Notes: a model not told the origin generated them from the letters alone. A stretch of 64,000 bases of DNA from Streptomyces rapamycinicus NRRL 5491 (GCF_024298965.1 NZ_CP085193.1:930001-994000), one strand, 5' to 3'; positions 24,967 through 32,870 are shown, numbered from the stretch's first letter. Numbers and translations: made by a program.

Positions 24967-25151
24967 CCTGTGTCGTATCACCCGTCGGATCAGCGTGCGG
25001 CGTCCGGGGGCACCTCCCAGCGGTAGCTGGGGGAGCGTGCGATCGCAAGGCGCCGGAGCGCCCTCGTGGCGGAGCCACATGGGCGTTTCGGCAACGCGGC
25101 GAGAGGGGGCAGTGCCAGGCGTCGCACGCCCGGCCGGGGATATGACACAGG
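24967..25151. mobile_element. MITE-like element with imperfect terminal inverted repeats
   Basis: A 185-bp non-coding block begins CCTGTGTCGTATCACC and ends with a 16-mer complementary at 13 of 16 positions (GGGGATATGACACAGG). An inner pair (GCGTGCGGCG near the left, CGTCGCACGC near the right) extends the symmetry. It contains the small hairpin CTCCCAGC-GGTA-GCTGGGGGAG. It has no coding frame and lies two bases after the MaoC stop codon. I recall sequences of this kind dispersed in some Streptomyces genomes, but that is memory, not a search. No clear target duplication was seen. Confidence 0.55.
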
Positions 25152-25183
25152 CTCTCAACGGCCCCGCCCGGGCGCGGGACCGT

Positions 25184-26137
25184 TCAGCCGAGGTCGAGGA
25201 CGACCTTGCCCACCGCCTCCCCGGACCGCAGTCGTGCCACGGCCTCCGCCAGGCCGTCGATGCGATGGCGCTCGACGGGCAGGGTCAGCTCACCGGAGGT
25301 GAGGTCGCCGAGCAGCCGCTGGGCGTCGGCGGCCACCTCCTGGCCGCGGGTCATCAGGTTCACCGGCAGCAGCGACACATCGGCGAGGAGGAAGTCGGCC
25401 AGGTCCACGGTGAGCTCACGGCCCGCGGTGTAGCCGACGAGGGCGACCCGGCCACGGGGGCGCACCAGCGGCAGGGAGTCGCGCAGGACCGGCCCGCCCA
25501 CGGTGTCGACGACGACGTCCACCGGGCCGCCGATCGCGTCGGCGGACAGGTCGGCGGCGAGCAGCGCCTTGGCGGGGGCCGGGACGTGCGGCAGTTTGGC
25601 GGGGCGGCCCACCACGCCGATCACCTCGGCCCCGGCCCGGGCCGCGACCTGCACGGCGAGCGCTCCGACCGCACCGGCCGCCCCGGTCACCAGGACCCGC
25701 TCCCCGGGCCGGACGCCCGCCACGGTGTGCACCGAGGCCCAGGCCGTGCCGGCAGGGGAGAAGAAACTGCAGGCCAGAGCGGGGTCCGTACCGTCGGGCA
25801 CGGCCTCCACGGCGGCGTCCGGGACCAGTGCGTGGCCGCCCCAGGTGCCGTCGCGGCGCAGTCCGAGTGCCTTGCCGCGCAGGCGGACGAGGCTCCCCTC
25901 GGGGTGGGTGCCGGAGGCGACGACGATGCCGCTGCCTTCGGTCCCGGGCACCGACGGCAGGTCGGGAAGGATGCCGAACCTGCCGTCGACGACGTTCAGA
26001 TCGAGGTGGCTGACGGCGGCCGCCTTCATCCGCACCAGGGTGTGGCCGGGGCGTGGCTCGGGCACCGGCCGTTCGACGAGCCGCGGCAGGGTGCCGAACT
26101 CCTCCAGCACCAGGGACTGTGACGTCGGGTGGCTCAC
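25184..26137 (-). CDS. Medium-chain zinc-independent quinone oxidoreductase/alcohol dehydrogenase-like protein
   Basis: A 317-residue MDR-superfamily oxidoreductase. The substrate domain starts LVLEEFGTLPRLVERPVPEPRPG and has the PGTEGSGIVV motif. The NADPH-binding fold has VLVTGAAGAVGALAVQVAARAGAEVIGVVGRP. Neither the catalytic zinc cysteine/histidine set nor the structural zinc loop is present, as in quinone oxidoreductases that reduce activated double bonds. The start is the GTG at 26137, with CGGAG 8 nt upstream. It is divergent from the Rieske operon, with an operator copy in its promoter, so it probably reduces an intermediate of the same pathway. Confidence 0.83.
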   Translation of the reverse strand: MSHPTSQSLVLEEFGTLPRLVERPVPEPRPGHTLVRMKAAAVSHLDLNVVDGRFGILPDLPSVPGTEGSGIVVASGTHPEGSLVRLRGKALGLRRDGTWGGHALVPDAAVEAVPDGTDPALACSFFSPAGTAWASVHTVAGVRPGERVLVTGAAGAVGALAVQVAARAGAEVIGVVGRPAKLPHVPAPAKALLAADLSADAIGGPVDVVVDTVGGPVLRDSLPLVRPRGRVALVGYTAGRELTVDLADFLLADVSLLPVNLMTRGQEVAADAQRLLGDLTSGELTLPVERHRIDGLAEAVARLRSGEAVGKVVLDLG

Positions 26138-26233
26138 GTTTTCGCTCCGTATCCACGGGCTCGCGGCCCGGTTCGGTGAGGGGGCGGACGCGGCGCACGC
26201 TAGACCGCGCCCCTCGGTCCGCGCACCGGGCGG

Positions 26234-26250
26234 GGTCCGCTCAGCGGGAC
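26234..26250. promoter_or_regulatory. 17-bp IclR-type operator, copy 3
   Basis: GGTCCGCTCAGCGGGAC lies 97-113 bp upstream of the oxidoreductase start, in the 295-bp divergent gap shared with the Rieske operon. It is one of four copies of the motif in the window. Confidence 0.68.
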
Positions 26251-26341
26251 GCCCCGCCGCCACGCCGTCCGGCCGCCACGCCGCCCGGACATCCGCCGGC
26301 GTCCGGCCGCCCCGCCGTCCGGTCGCCCGCCGGGGAGAGGC

Positions 26342-26358
26342 GGTCTGCTCAGCGGACC
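26342..26358. promoter_or_regulatory. 17-bp IclR-type operator, copy 4
   Basis: GGTCTGCTCAGCGGACC, an inverted repeat with one mismatch, lies 75 bp upstream of the Rieske gene. With copy 3 it gives each of the two divergent promoters its own site. Confidence 0.68.
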
Positions 26359-26432
26359 GGATCCCTTGGGCGGATCCGCGCCGGGCCGGATGCTCGGGTC
26401 CACCGAACACCGGCAGCAGGAGGACACGCACG

Positions 26433-27668
26433 ATGACGGTCGAGGACTCTCCCGACACGGCCACCCCCGTCCGGAGCCGCCGCGGAAAACCGGCCGAACC
26501 CGGCCGCCAGGACTGGTCGTCCTGGCCCCACTACGACGGTGCGGCGGCGGGCTTCCGCGGCTACTGGTACCCGGTCACCTGGTCCAGCCAGATCACCGGC
26601 AAGCCGCTGCCGTTCACGGTCTGCGGCGAGCGGATCGCGCTGATCCGCGACAACGGCACCGCGTACGCCCTGCACAACCGGTGCCCGCACCGCGGTGTGC
26701 CGCTGTCGGAGGGCGATCAGCAGTTTCCGGGCACGGTCAGCTGCCCGTATCACGGCTGGACCTTCGATCTGCCCACCGGGCGGCTGTCCGCGGTCATCAC
26801 CGACGGCCCCGGGTGCCGGCTGACCGGGAAGCTGGGCGTGCGCACCTATCCGGTCGAGGAGCGCCTCGGGATGGTGTGGGTGTACATCCCGATCGCCGAC
26901 GAGGAGCCGCATCCGATCGACTCCCAGCTTCCGGAGGAGCTGGTCGGCAACGCGTTCGTGATGGGCGGACGGATCGAGCCGCGCGGCGGCAACTGGCGGT
27001 TCGCCTGCGAGAACGGCTTCGACGAGGGCCACGCCAAGTATCTGCACCGCACGGCCCTGTGGCGGCTGTTCAAGCCCATGCCGACCTGGAACATCACCCG
27101 GATCGTGCCGCGTGGCCGCTGGATCTTCCGAGTGCAGGACGAGGTGCACTGGGACGCGGAGTACCCCGGGGTGGGCCGCTGGACCAACAAGCGCTGGTGG
27201 AAGATGCAGCCGCCGAAGGAGACCTTCAACATCGGCAACACCGGCAAGGCCGACCAGATCGACCCGACGATCGAGGCCCAGGAGTTCCCCGGCTTCGCCT
27301 CGCTGTCGATGCCGGGTGTGCTGCGCATCGCCTACCCCAAGTTCATCCACTACGAGTTCTACGTCCCGGTGGACGAGGGCAACCACCGCTATGTCGGGGT
27401 GATGGTCAACTTCACCGAGGGCTGGGACACCCTGCGCTTCTACGCCAAGTACCTGGGGGCGATCCGCTGGCTGTTCCACGGTCAGTTCTCCGGCCAGGAC
27501 GCCTGGATGGTCGATGTCACCGACGCGCCGCCGGAGAAGCTCTACCGGCCCGATGTCTCGCTCACCGCCTGGCGGAACCTCAGCGAGGAGGAGTACGGCA
27601 AGAAGCTGGCCGCGGTCGGCGGCGCGTCCGCATCCGCATCCGCATCCGCATCCGAAGAGAAGGCATGA
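26433..27668 (+). CDS. Rieske non-heme iron oxygenase
   Basis: A 411-residue oxygenase component. The Rieske 2Fe-2S ligands are C84 and H86 in CPHRG and C104 and H107 in CPYHGW. The mononuclear iron site is shown by ENGFDEGHAKYLH (N194, D197, H200, H205), with a late Asp in GQDAWMVD. It should hydroxylate or demethylate an aromatic or heteroaromatic substrate with electrons from the ferredoxin/reductase at 32.9-34.3 kb. The tail is an odd Ala-Ser repeat encoded by a hexanucleotide repeat. It heads an operon of seven genes, Rieske through the second MaoC, joined by four-base overlaps. No small beta subunit follows, so it is probably an alpha-only trimer. A GGAGG site supports the start. Confidence 0.92.
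   Translation: MTVEDSPDTATPVRSRRGKPAEPGRQDWSSWPHYDGAAAGFRGYWYPVTWSSQITGKPLPFTVCGERIALIRDNGTAYALHNRCPHRGVPLSEGDQQFPGTVSCPYHGWTFDLPTGRLSAVITDGPGCRLTGKLGVRTYPVEERLGMVWVYIPIADEEPHPIDSQLPEELVGNAFVMGGRIEPRGGNWRFACENGFDEGHAKYLHRTALWRLFKPMPTWNITRIVPRGRWIFRVQDEVHWDAEYPGVGRWTNKRWWKMQPPKETFNIGNTGKADQIDPTIEAQEFPGFASLSMPGVLRIAYPKFIHYEFYVPVDEGNHRYVGVMVNFTEGWDTLRFYAKYLGAIRWLFHGQFSGQDAWMVDVTDAPPEKLYRPDVSLTAWRNLSEEEYGKKLAAVGGASASASASASEEKA
27631..27654 (+). repeat. Hexanucleotide repeat (CATCCG)4
   Basis: Four exact CATCCG units, preceded by one CGTCCG variant, encode the Ser-Ala repeat at the end of the Rieske protein. Slippage here would add or remove two residues without shifting frame. Confidence 0.85.
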
Positions 27669-27669
27669 C

Positions 27670-27786
27670 ATGTTCCGTACCCTGTTCACCCTGTTGCTGG
27701 GCGCGGCGATCGCGGTCGGGATCCCGCTGGCCACGAAGCGCGTCGCGCGGACCACGATGACCCAGGTCCACCGGATCAACCAGTGA
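27670..27786 (+). CDS. 38-residue membrane microprotein
   Basis: A very short gene between the Rieske and M20-like genes. It encodes one hydrophobic helix (TLFTLLLGAAIAVGIPLA) followed by a basic, polar tail (TKRVARTTMTQVHRINQ). Its stop codon overlaps the GTG start of the M20-like gene (GTGA), and it begins 1 bp after the Rieske stop codon, so the tight packing argues it is translated. It could tether a soluble enzyme of the pathway to the membrane or assist transport. I know of no family. Coding status is inferred from overlap, helix and tail. Confidence 0.6.
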   Translation: MFRTLFTLLLGAAIAVGIPLATKRVARTTMTQVHRINQ

Positions 27787-29132
27787 GCGCCGACGGCCTG
27801 GCGGGCCTGGACGAGCGGCGGCGCTCCTGGGCGCTCGACGCCGCCCGCCACATCAGCGCCGACCGGCTCCGCGAACTGATCACGGGCCTGGTGGACATTC
27901 CCAGCCCCACCGGCGACGAGGGCCCGCTGGCCACCCATATCGCCGACACTCTGCGCGCCACCGGCTGCCACGCGGCGGCCCAGCCCCTCGACGACCGGCA
28001 GGCCAACGCCTGGGGGCGGCTGACCGGTGACGGCACCGGCCCCGACCTCATGCTCTACGCCCCCATCGACACCCTGACCGTGGGCGAGGAGAGCGAGGAC
28101 GTGCCGTGGATCGGCCCGGAGCTGCGCGAGGACATGCGGCCCGCGGCCACCGTCTACGGCGACCTGGTGACCGGGCTCGGCGCCTCCAACCCCAAGGGGC
28201 ACGCGGCGTGCGTGATGATGGCCACCGAGGCGATCTCCCGGGCCGGTGTCCCGCTCACCGGTGACCTGGTGGCGGCCTTCGGCGCGGGCGGTATGCCCAC
28301 CAACGCCCGGCCCGTGGGGACGCGCCGCAACACCGGCCAGGGCGCCGGGTGTTCGTTCCTGCTGGAGCAGGGCGTGTGGACCGACTACGCGGTCATCGCC
28401 AAGCCCGGCTGGACCGTCTCGTGGGACGAGGTCGGACTGGTCTGGTTCGAGGTGACGGTCGGCGGCACCCACACCTACGCGGGCTCCCGCCACCGGCTCC
28501 CGTACGACAACGCCATCGCCCGCGCCGGGGAAGTGGCCGCGTATCTGGAGAGGTGGTTCGAGGAGTACGCCGAGCGGCACACCTCGGGCACGGTGGCGCC
28601 GCAGGGCATCGTCTCCTCGATCCGCGGCGGCTGGCCGCGGATGGCGGCGGTCACCCCCGCCGTGTGCACCTTGATGGTGGACCTGCGGATCAGCCCGGAC
28701 ATCACACCGATGCGGGCCAAGCGGGAGTTCATGGACGCGCTGGCCGCGCTGCGGGCCGCCTCGCCCGGTCTCGACGTCCGGGCGGAGATGGTGCTGGCGA
28801 TCCCCGGCACCCGCACCCCGCGCGGGTCGTGGATCCAGCGCAGCGCCACGGCCGCCTGGGAGGCCCTGGAGGGGCGTGCGCACGAGGTGATCGCCGGGAA
28901 CAGCGGCGCCACCGACGCCAACATCCTGCGCGGCCGCGGCATCCCCACGGTGCGCGTCGGCATGCCCAAGGTGGCGGAGGCGCCCTTCGAGATCGACTTC
29001 GCCCGCGGCATGAACACGGTGTCGCTCCGGGCCATGGAGAGGCTGACCCGCCATCTGATCCGCACGGCCGTGGACACCGTCACCCGGACCCGCGCCGAGG
29101 TGGCCGAGGCGGAGGAAGGAGCTGTGGCATGA
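27783..29132 (+). CDS. M20 peptidase-fold protein with degenerate active site
   Basis: A 449-residue protein with the overall layout of M20 metallopeptidases (carboxypeptidase G2, ArgE, DapE), including a dimerisation-domain insert around 215-330. The metal-site motifs are altered. The usual GHxD is APID, GRGxxDxKG is GLGASNPKG, the catalytic Glu-Glu motif is GAGG, the later Glu ligand is Lys in VIAKPG, and no carboxy-terminal ligand histidine is evident near RGMNTVSL. It therefore probably does not act as a zinc peptidase. It is locked in the operon by GTGA and ATGA overlaps before the LigB-type dioxygenase, so it likely has a pathway-specific job such as a ring-opened amide or imine step, or binding. 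Confidence 0.8.
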   Translation: MSADGLAGLDERRRSWALDAARHISADRLRELITGLVDIPSPTGDEGPLATHIADTLRATGCHAAAQPLDDRQANAWGRLTGDGTGPDLMLYAPIDTLTVGEESEDVPWIGPELREDMRPAATVYGDLVTGLGASNPKGHAACVMMATEAISRAGVPLTGDLVAAFGAGGMPTNARPVGTRRNTGQGAGCSFLLEQGVWTDYAVIAKPGWTVSWDEVGLVWFEVTVGGTHTYAGSRHRLPYDNAIARAGEVAAYLERWFEEYAERHTSGTVAPQGIVSSIRGGWPRMAAVTPAVCTLMVDLRISPDITPMRAKREFMDALAALRAASPGLDVRAEMVLAIPGTRTPRGSWIQRSATAAWEALEGRAHEVIAGNSGATDANILRGRGIPTVRVGMPKVAEAPFEIDFARGMNTVSLRAMERLTRHLIRTAVDTVTRTRAEVAEAEEGAVA

Positions 29133-30091
29133 CGGAGATCGTGCTGGGGGTCGGGGCGTCGCACAGCACGCTGATGAACACCCACTGGGAGGAGACGTAC
29201 CACAAGGACCGCGCCGAGCGGTTCCGGGACGCGCTGGGCGAGGCGCGCGACGCGCTGGCCGCGGCCCGCCCCGACACGGTGGTTCTGATCGGCTCCAACC
29301 ACTTCCGGGGATTCTGGCTCGACCTGATCCCCAGCTTCACCCTCGGGGTGGACGAGTGCGTCTCCAGCGGCGAGTCCGGCACCCCGAAGGGCCCGCAGCC
29401 GGTGGACCGGGAGCTGGCCCTGTACCTGGCCGGCGCGCTGGTGGAGCGGTCCGGTTTCGATGTGGCGTTCTCCGCCCGGCTCCAGATCGACCACGGCCAG
29501 TCGCACGCCGTGCAGTATCTGCTCGACGGGCTCGACGTCGACCTCGTACCGCTCGTGGTGAACGTCTTCGCGCCCCCGCTGCCCACCCTCGACCGCTGCG
29601 AGCGGCTGGGCCGGGCGATCCGGGAGGCGGTCCTGGCGTTCCCCGGCGACCGCCGGGTGGCGGTCATCGGCTCCGGCGGGCTGTCGCACCGGCTGCCCTG
29701 GCCGGACTGGCGCGACCCGCGGGGCGAGGACGAGGAGTTCATGGTCGGCGCCTGGCTCAACGGCCGGGAGAACTGGCAGGACTACGACGCCCGGCGGCGC
29801 GAGATCATCCGGGCCGCCGAGGCGGCGCTCAACCCGGAGTTCGACGAGGAGTTCCTGTCCTGGCTGGAACGCGGACAGGCCCACCGCCTCACCGAGTACA
29901 CCACCGCGGAACTGGAGAAGGTGGCCGGCAACGGCGCGCAGGAGCTGCGCACCTGGCTGCTGATGGCCGCGCTGCTCGACCACGCCCCGGGGCGGCGTCT
30001 GGCCTACGAGCCGATGCCCGAGTGGCTCACCGGCATGGGGGTCGCCGTGCTCGACCCCGCGCAGACACAGAACAGCGAAAGGCAGTCATGA
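29129..30091 (+). CDS. Class III extradiol dioxygenase (LigB family)
   Basis: A 320-residue ring-cleavage dioxygenase of the LigB/protocatechuate 4,5-dioxygenase beta type. Expected Fe(II) ligands are H12 in GVGASHST and H58 in LIGSNHFRG, with a later acid; the catalytic-base region is HGQSHAVQYLLDG. The carboxy-terminal part (about 250-300) has the helical segment GNGAQELRTWLLMAALLDHAP seen in single-chain versions that carry a LigA-like function. It would open a catechol-like ring made by the Rieske enzyme. It overlaps both neighbours by ATGA. The adjacent hydrolase would process the meta-cleavage product. Confidence 0.9.
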   Translation: MTEIVLGVGASHSTLMNTHWEETYHKDRAERFRDALGEARDALAAARPDTVVLIGSNHFRGFWLDLIPSFTLGVDECVSSGESGTPKGPQPVDRELALYLAGALVERSGFDVAFSARLQIDHGQSHAVQYLLDGLDVDLVPLVVNVFAPPLPTLDRCERLGRAIREAVLAFPGDRRVAVIGSGGLSHRLPWPDWRDPRGEDEEFMVGAWLNGRENWQDYDARRREIIRAAEAALNPEFDEEFLSWLERGQAHRLTEYTTAELEKVAGNGAQELRTWLLMAALLDHAPGRRLAYEPMPEWLTGMGVAVLDPAQTQNSERQS

Positions 30092-30951
30092 GCATCTGGA
30101 CCGAACTGTCGGGCATCGACTACCGGCACGCCTACGTGAAGACCGGCGACATCACGACCCGCGCGCTGCAGGCCGGCCCGGAGGACGGCGAGCACGTGGT
30201 GTTCCTGCACGGCACCACCGGCCACTTGGAGGCGTTCGTACGGAACATCCCGGCGCACGCCGGACGCTACCGCTGCCACTCCATCGACATGCTGGGCCAC
30301 GGCTACACGGGCAAGCCCGACCGCCCGGGCGAGATCCCGGCGTACGTCGAGCACCTGATGGCCTATCTGGACGCGGTCGGCGCCGAGCGCGCCCATCTGG
30401 TCGGCGAGTCGCTGGGCGGCTGGGTGGCGTCGTGGGCCGCGAGCGAGCACCCGGACCGGGTCGCCTCCCTCCAACTGCTCTGCATGGGCGGCACAAAGGT
30501 CAATCCGGCGGTGATGGAGCGGCTGAAGAAGTCCACCCGCAGCGCCTCCCTGGAGGACGACATCTCCTTCACCCGGGACCGGCTGCGGCTGCTGTGGGCC
30601 GACTGGGACGAGGAGCTGGGCGAGGAGCTGACCCGGCTCCGCTACGAGATCTACCACCACCCCGACTTCCAGCGGAACCTGCACAATCTGCTGGCGCTCC
30701 AGGAGACCGACACCCGCGAGCGCAATCTGCTGCGGCCCGACCGCATGGCCCGGATCAAGGCACCGACGCTGGTGGTCTGGGGCAACAAGAACCCGTTCGG
30801 GGACGTCCCCGAGGCCGAGGCCATCGCCACCGCGATCCCCGGCGCCCGTCTGGAGATCTTCAACGAGTGCGGCCACTGGCCGCAGCACGAGAAGGCGGAT
30901 CTGTACAACCCGCTCAGCCTGGAGTTCCTCGCCGCGTCCTCCACCACCTGA
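30088..30951 (+). CDS. Alpha/beta hydrolase (ring-fission product hydrolase type)
   Basis: A 287-residue alpha/beta hydrolase. The oxyanion loop is VVFLHGTTGHLEAF, the nucleophile S108 lies in LVGESLGGWVAS, the acid near VVWGNKNPFGDVPEAE, and the histidine in NECGHWPQHEKAD. The long cap domain (about 135-220) is typical of meta-cleavage hydrolases. It directly follows the LigB-type gene with an ATGA overlap, so it most likely hydrolyses the dioxygenase product. Two further alpha/beta hydrolases (18461, 23063) occur in the same island and may act on later intermediates. Confidence 0.87.
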   Translation: MSIWTELSGIDYRHAYVKTGDITTRALQAGPEDGEHVVFLHGTTGHLEAFVRNIPAHAGRYRCHSIDMLGHGYTGKPDRPGEIPAYVEHLMAYLDAVGAERAHLVGESLGGWVASWAASEHPDRVASLQLLCMGGTKVNPAVMERLKKSTRSASLEDDISFTRDRLRLLWADWDEELGEELTRLRYEIYHHPDFQRNLHNLLALQETDTRERNLLRPDRMARIKAPTLVVWGNKNPFGDVPEAEAIATAIPGARLEIFNECGHWPQHEKADLYNPLSLEFLAASSTT

Positions 30952-30968
30952 TCGTGAGGTGCCTGCCA

Positions 30969-31750
30969 TGACCGTCGTCCCCGTCGACCACGCCACCAGA
31001 GCCTGTCCCGACTCGATGAACTCCGTCCTCGGCAAGGTCCGGTCCATCCTGGAGGCGTTCACACCCGACGACGACTCGCTGTCGCTCGCCGATGTGGTGC
31101 GCCGCTCGGGCGTGGCGAAGGCGACCGTCCACCGGCTGTCCCAGGAGCTGGTCGCGTGGGGGCTGCTGGAGCGGGCGGGCTGCAACTACCGGCTGGGGCT
31201 GCGGCTGTTCGAGATCGGGCAGCGGGTGCACCGGCAGCGGATCCTGCGGGAGGTGGCGCAGCCGTACATGGAGGATCTGCTGCTGGCCACGCGGGAGACC
31301 ATCCACTTCGCCATCCACGACGGACTGGACGTGGTGTACCTGGAGAAGATCCTGCCCCACCGGGGGCTGAGCGAGGAGTCCCGGGTGGCGGGGCGGCTTC
31401 CGCTGTACTGCACGGCCACCGGCAAGGCGATCCTCGCCCACTCCCCCGGAGCCCTGTTCGGCGAGGTGATCAGGAGCGGCCTCAAGCCGTTCACCCGCCA
31501 CACCATCACCTCGCCGGGCCGGCTGCGCGGCCAGCTGGACCGCGTCCGCGAGCAGGGCATCGCCACGGAGGCGGAGGAGGTGCGGCTGGGCTATATGAGC
31601 ATGGCGGTACCGGTCTTCGGGCGGCAGAACACCCTCGCCGGGGCGCTGTCGATCACGGCGCCGACCTACCGTGTGGACGCGATCGCCCACGCCAGCGCGC
31701 TGCGTACGGCGGGTCTCGGCATCAGCCGCTCTCTGAGGTCGGCGCTGTGA
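30969..31750 (+). CDS. IclR family regulator
   Basis: A 260-residue IclR protein with the winged helix at about 17-80 (SVLGKVRSILEAF, then VVRRSGVAKATVHRLSQELVAWGLL) and the effector domain at about 95-255 (TIHFAIHDGLDVVYLEKI, LYCTATGKAILA, GYMSMAVPVFG). It is inside the catabolic operon, 17 bp after the hydrolase and overlapping the next gene by GTGA, so it would be co-expressed and autoregulated. It is the best candidate to bind the four 17-bp palindromes. The shared opening S-V-L-G-K-V with the 34403 protein shows the two IclR proteins are related. Confidence 0.9.
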
Positions 31751-32283
31751 CGGCCCCGGCCGTGTCCTCCCCCGCCCTGGAAGAGGTGCTGGCCCGGGCG
31801 CGGGAGCTGATCGGCCAGTGGCGGGACGAGGACTGCGGCACCCCGACGGTCAAGGACTTCTGCCGTTACGCGGCCGCCCTCAACGACGGCGGGTACATCA
31901 GCCGGGCCCGCGCCCTGGAGGCGGACGGCCGGCCCGTCGAGGCGCCCGCCCTGTTCCTCGCGGCCACCATGAGCTGGGAGGACGGCCCCCCGGAGGACGA
32001 ACTGCGGCCCGATGGCCTGGCGCTGCGGGAGTCGCCGTGCACCGAGGGCCTCCCGGTGCGCCAGGTGCACGGCGGCCAGTCGGTGCGCCTGGCCCGGCCC
32101 CCGGTGGCCGGGACGCGGATCACGGCGACCCGTGCGGTCGTCTCCGCGCGGCACAAGCACGGGCGGTCTGGTGAGTTCGTCCTGCTGGGCGTCCGCACCC
32201 GGTTCCTGTCCCCGGACGGGGACGAGCTGACGGCCGTGGACGAGACGATCGTGGTGCTCGACGCCACCGGAGGTGACCGATGA
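31747..32283 (+). CDS. MaoC-like (FAS1-type) hydratase subunit, N-terminal type
   Basis: A 178-residue hot-dog-fold protein similar in layout to the 24093 product (ARELIGQWRDEDCGTPTVKDFCRYAAALNDGGY, then a beta-sheet end VRQVHGGQSVRLARPPVAGTRITATRAVV). It lacks the NAHRIHYD catalytic motif, so it should serve as the non-catalytic partner of the next gene, which it overlaps by ATGA. Its GTG start overlaps the IclR stop codon. A second hydratase pair in one island implies either two hydration steps or substrates of different size. Confidence 0.8.
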   Translation: MTAPAVSSPALEEVLARARELIGQWRDEDCGTPTVKDFCRYAAALNDGGYISRARALEADGRPVEAPALFLAATMSWEDGPPEDELRPDGLALRESPCTEGLPVRQVHGGQSVRLARPPVAGTRITATRAVVSARHKHGRSGEFVLLGVRTRFLSPDGDELTAVDETIVVLDATGGDR

Positions 32284-32675
32284 CGGCTCTCGCTGCCGGG
32301 GCGGAGTGTCCGCCACGCCGGTACGCCCACACCAGTGTGCAGTTGTTCCGCTTCAGCGCCGTGTCGTGGAACGCCCACCGGATCCATTACGACGCCGCGT
32401 ACGCGGCCACCGAGGGATTTCCCGACGCCGTCGTGCAGTCCACGCTGCACGGCGAGATGCTCACCCGGCACGCCCTGGAGTGGGCCGGGCCGGGCGCCCG
32501 GCTGGAGTCGGTGGCATGGCGCAACGTCGCCACGGCGGTGGCCGGTGAGCGGCTGACCTGGGCCGCGACGGTGTCTTCGGTCGAGGGCGCGCGGGTCCGG
32601 CTCGACGCCCGCATCCTCAAGGCCGACGGCTCGGAGTGTGTCACGGGGACGGTGGAGGTGACGCGCGCCGGATGA
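32280..32675 (+). CDS. MaoC family hydratase, catalytic type
   Basis: A 131-residue hydratase with the hydratase-2 motif WNAHRIHYDAAYAATEGF (about 30-47), then LHGEMLTRHALEW and VAWRNVATAVAGERLTW. It is clearly paralogous to the 24566 product. It is the last gene of the Rieske operon; a hairpin 28 bp after the stop codon probably ends the transcript. With the preceding subunit it should hydrate an enoyl-CoA formed after ring cleavage. Confidence 0.86.
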   Translation: MTALAAGAECPPRRYAHTSVQLFRFSAVSWNAHRIHYDAAYAATEGFPDAVVQSTLHGEMLTRHALEWAGPGARLESVAWRNVATAVAGERLTWAATVSSVEGARVRLDARILKADGSECVTGTVEVTRAG

Positions 32676-32702
32676 CGGCCCGGCGCGTCCGGGCGCGGGA
32701 GC

Positions 32703-32739
32703 GGTGGCACTCAGGGCTGCGGGGGCCTTGGGTGCCACC
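32703..32739 (+). terminator. Hairpin ending the Rieske operon
   Basis: GGTGGCAC and GTGCCACC (8-bp perfect stem) enclose a 21-nt, partly self-pairing loop 28 bp after the last gene of the operon. Confidence 0.5.
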
Positions 32740-32740
32740 G

Positions 32741-32820
32741 CTTCGGCGTGTCCGGAGCCGCTTCCGCGTGTCCGGGGCGGCCTCCGCGTGTCCGGGGCGG
32801 CCTCCGCGTGTCCGGTGCGC
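32741..32820. repeat. Four tandem 20-bp direct repeats
   Basis: Four head-to-tail 20-bp units starting at 32741, 32761, 32781 and 32801 share the core CCGCGTGTCCGG; the middle two differ only at their second base. They lie between the operon terminator and the ferredoxin-reductase promoter and are not coding. They may bind a regulator or simply reflect slippage. Confidence 0.75.
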
Positions 32821-32870
32821 GGCGCCCGAACGGGTTCTGCGGCGCTGTCCCGGCAGGCGGACCGATTCCA

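Noticed and set aside
25159..25182. GC-rich stem at the end of the oxidoreductase gene
   Set aside because: Pairing is broken by several mismatches and GC runs pair by chance in this DNA, so I did not list it as a terminator.
26433..27668. Rieske oxygenase as the missing iacC
   Set aside because: It is 20 kb from the iac-type genes, sits in another operon with its own operators, and has no iacD-like beta subunit beside it.
32741..32820. Possible CRISPR array
   Set aside because: The four 20-bp units are directly adjacent with no spacers and no cas genes are near.
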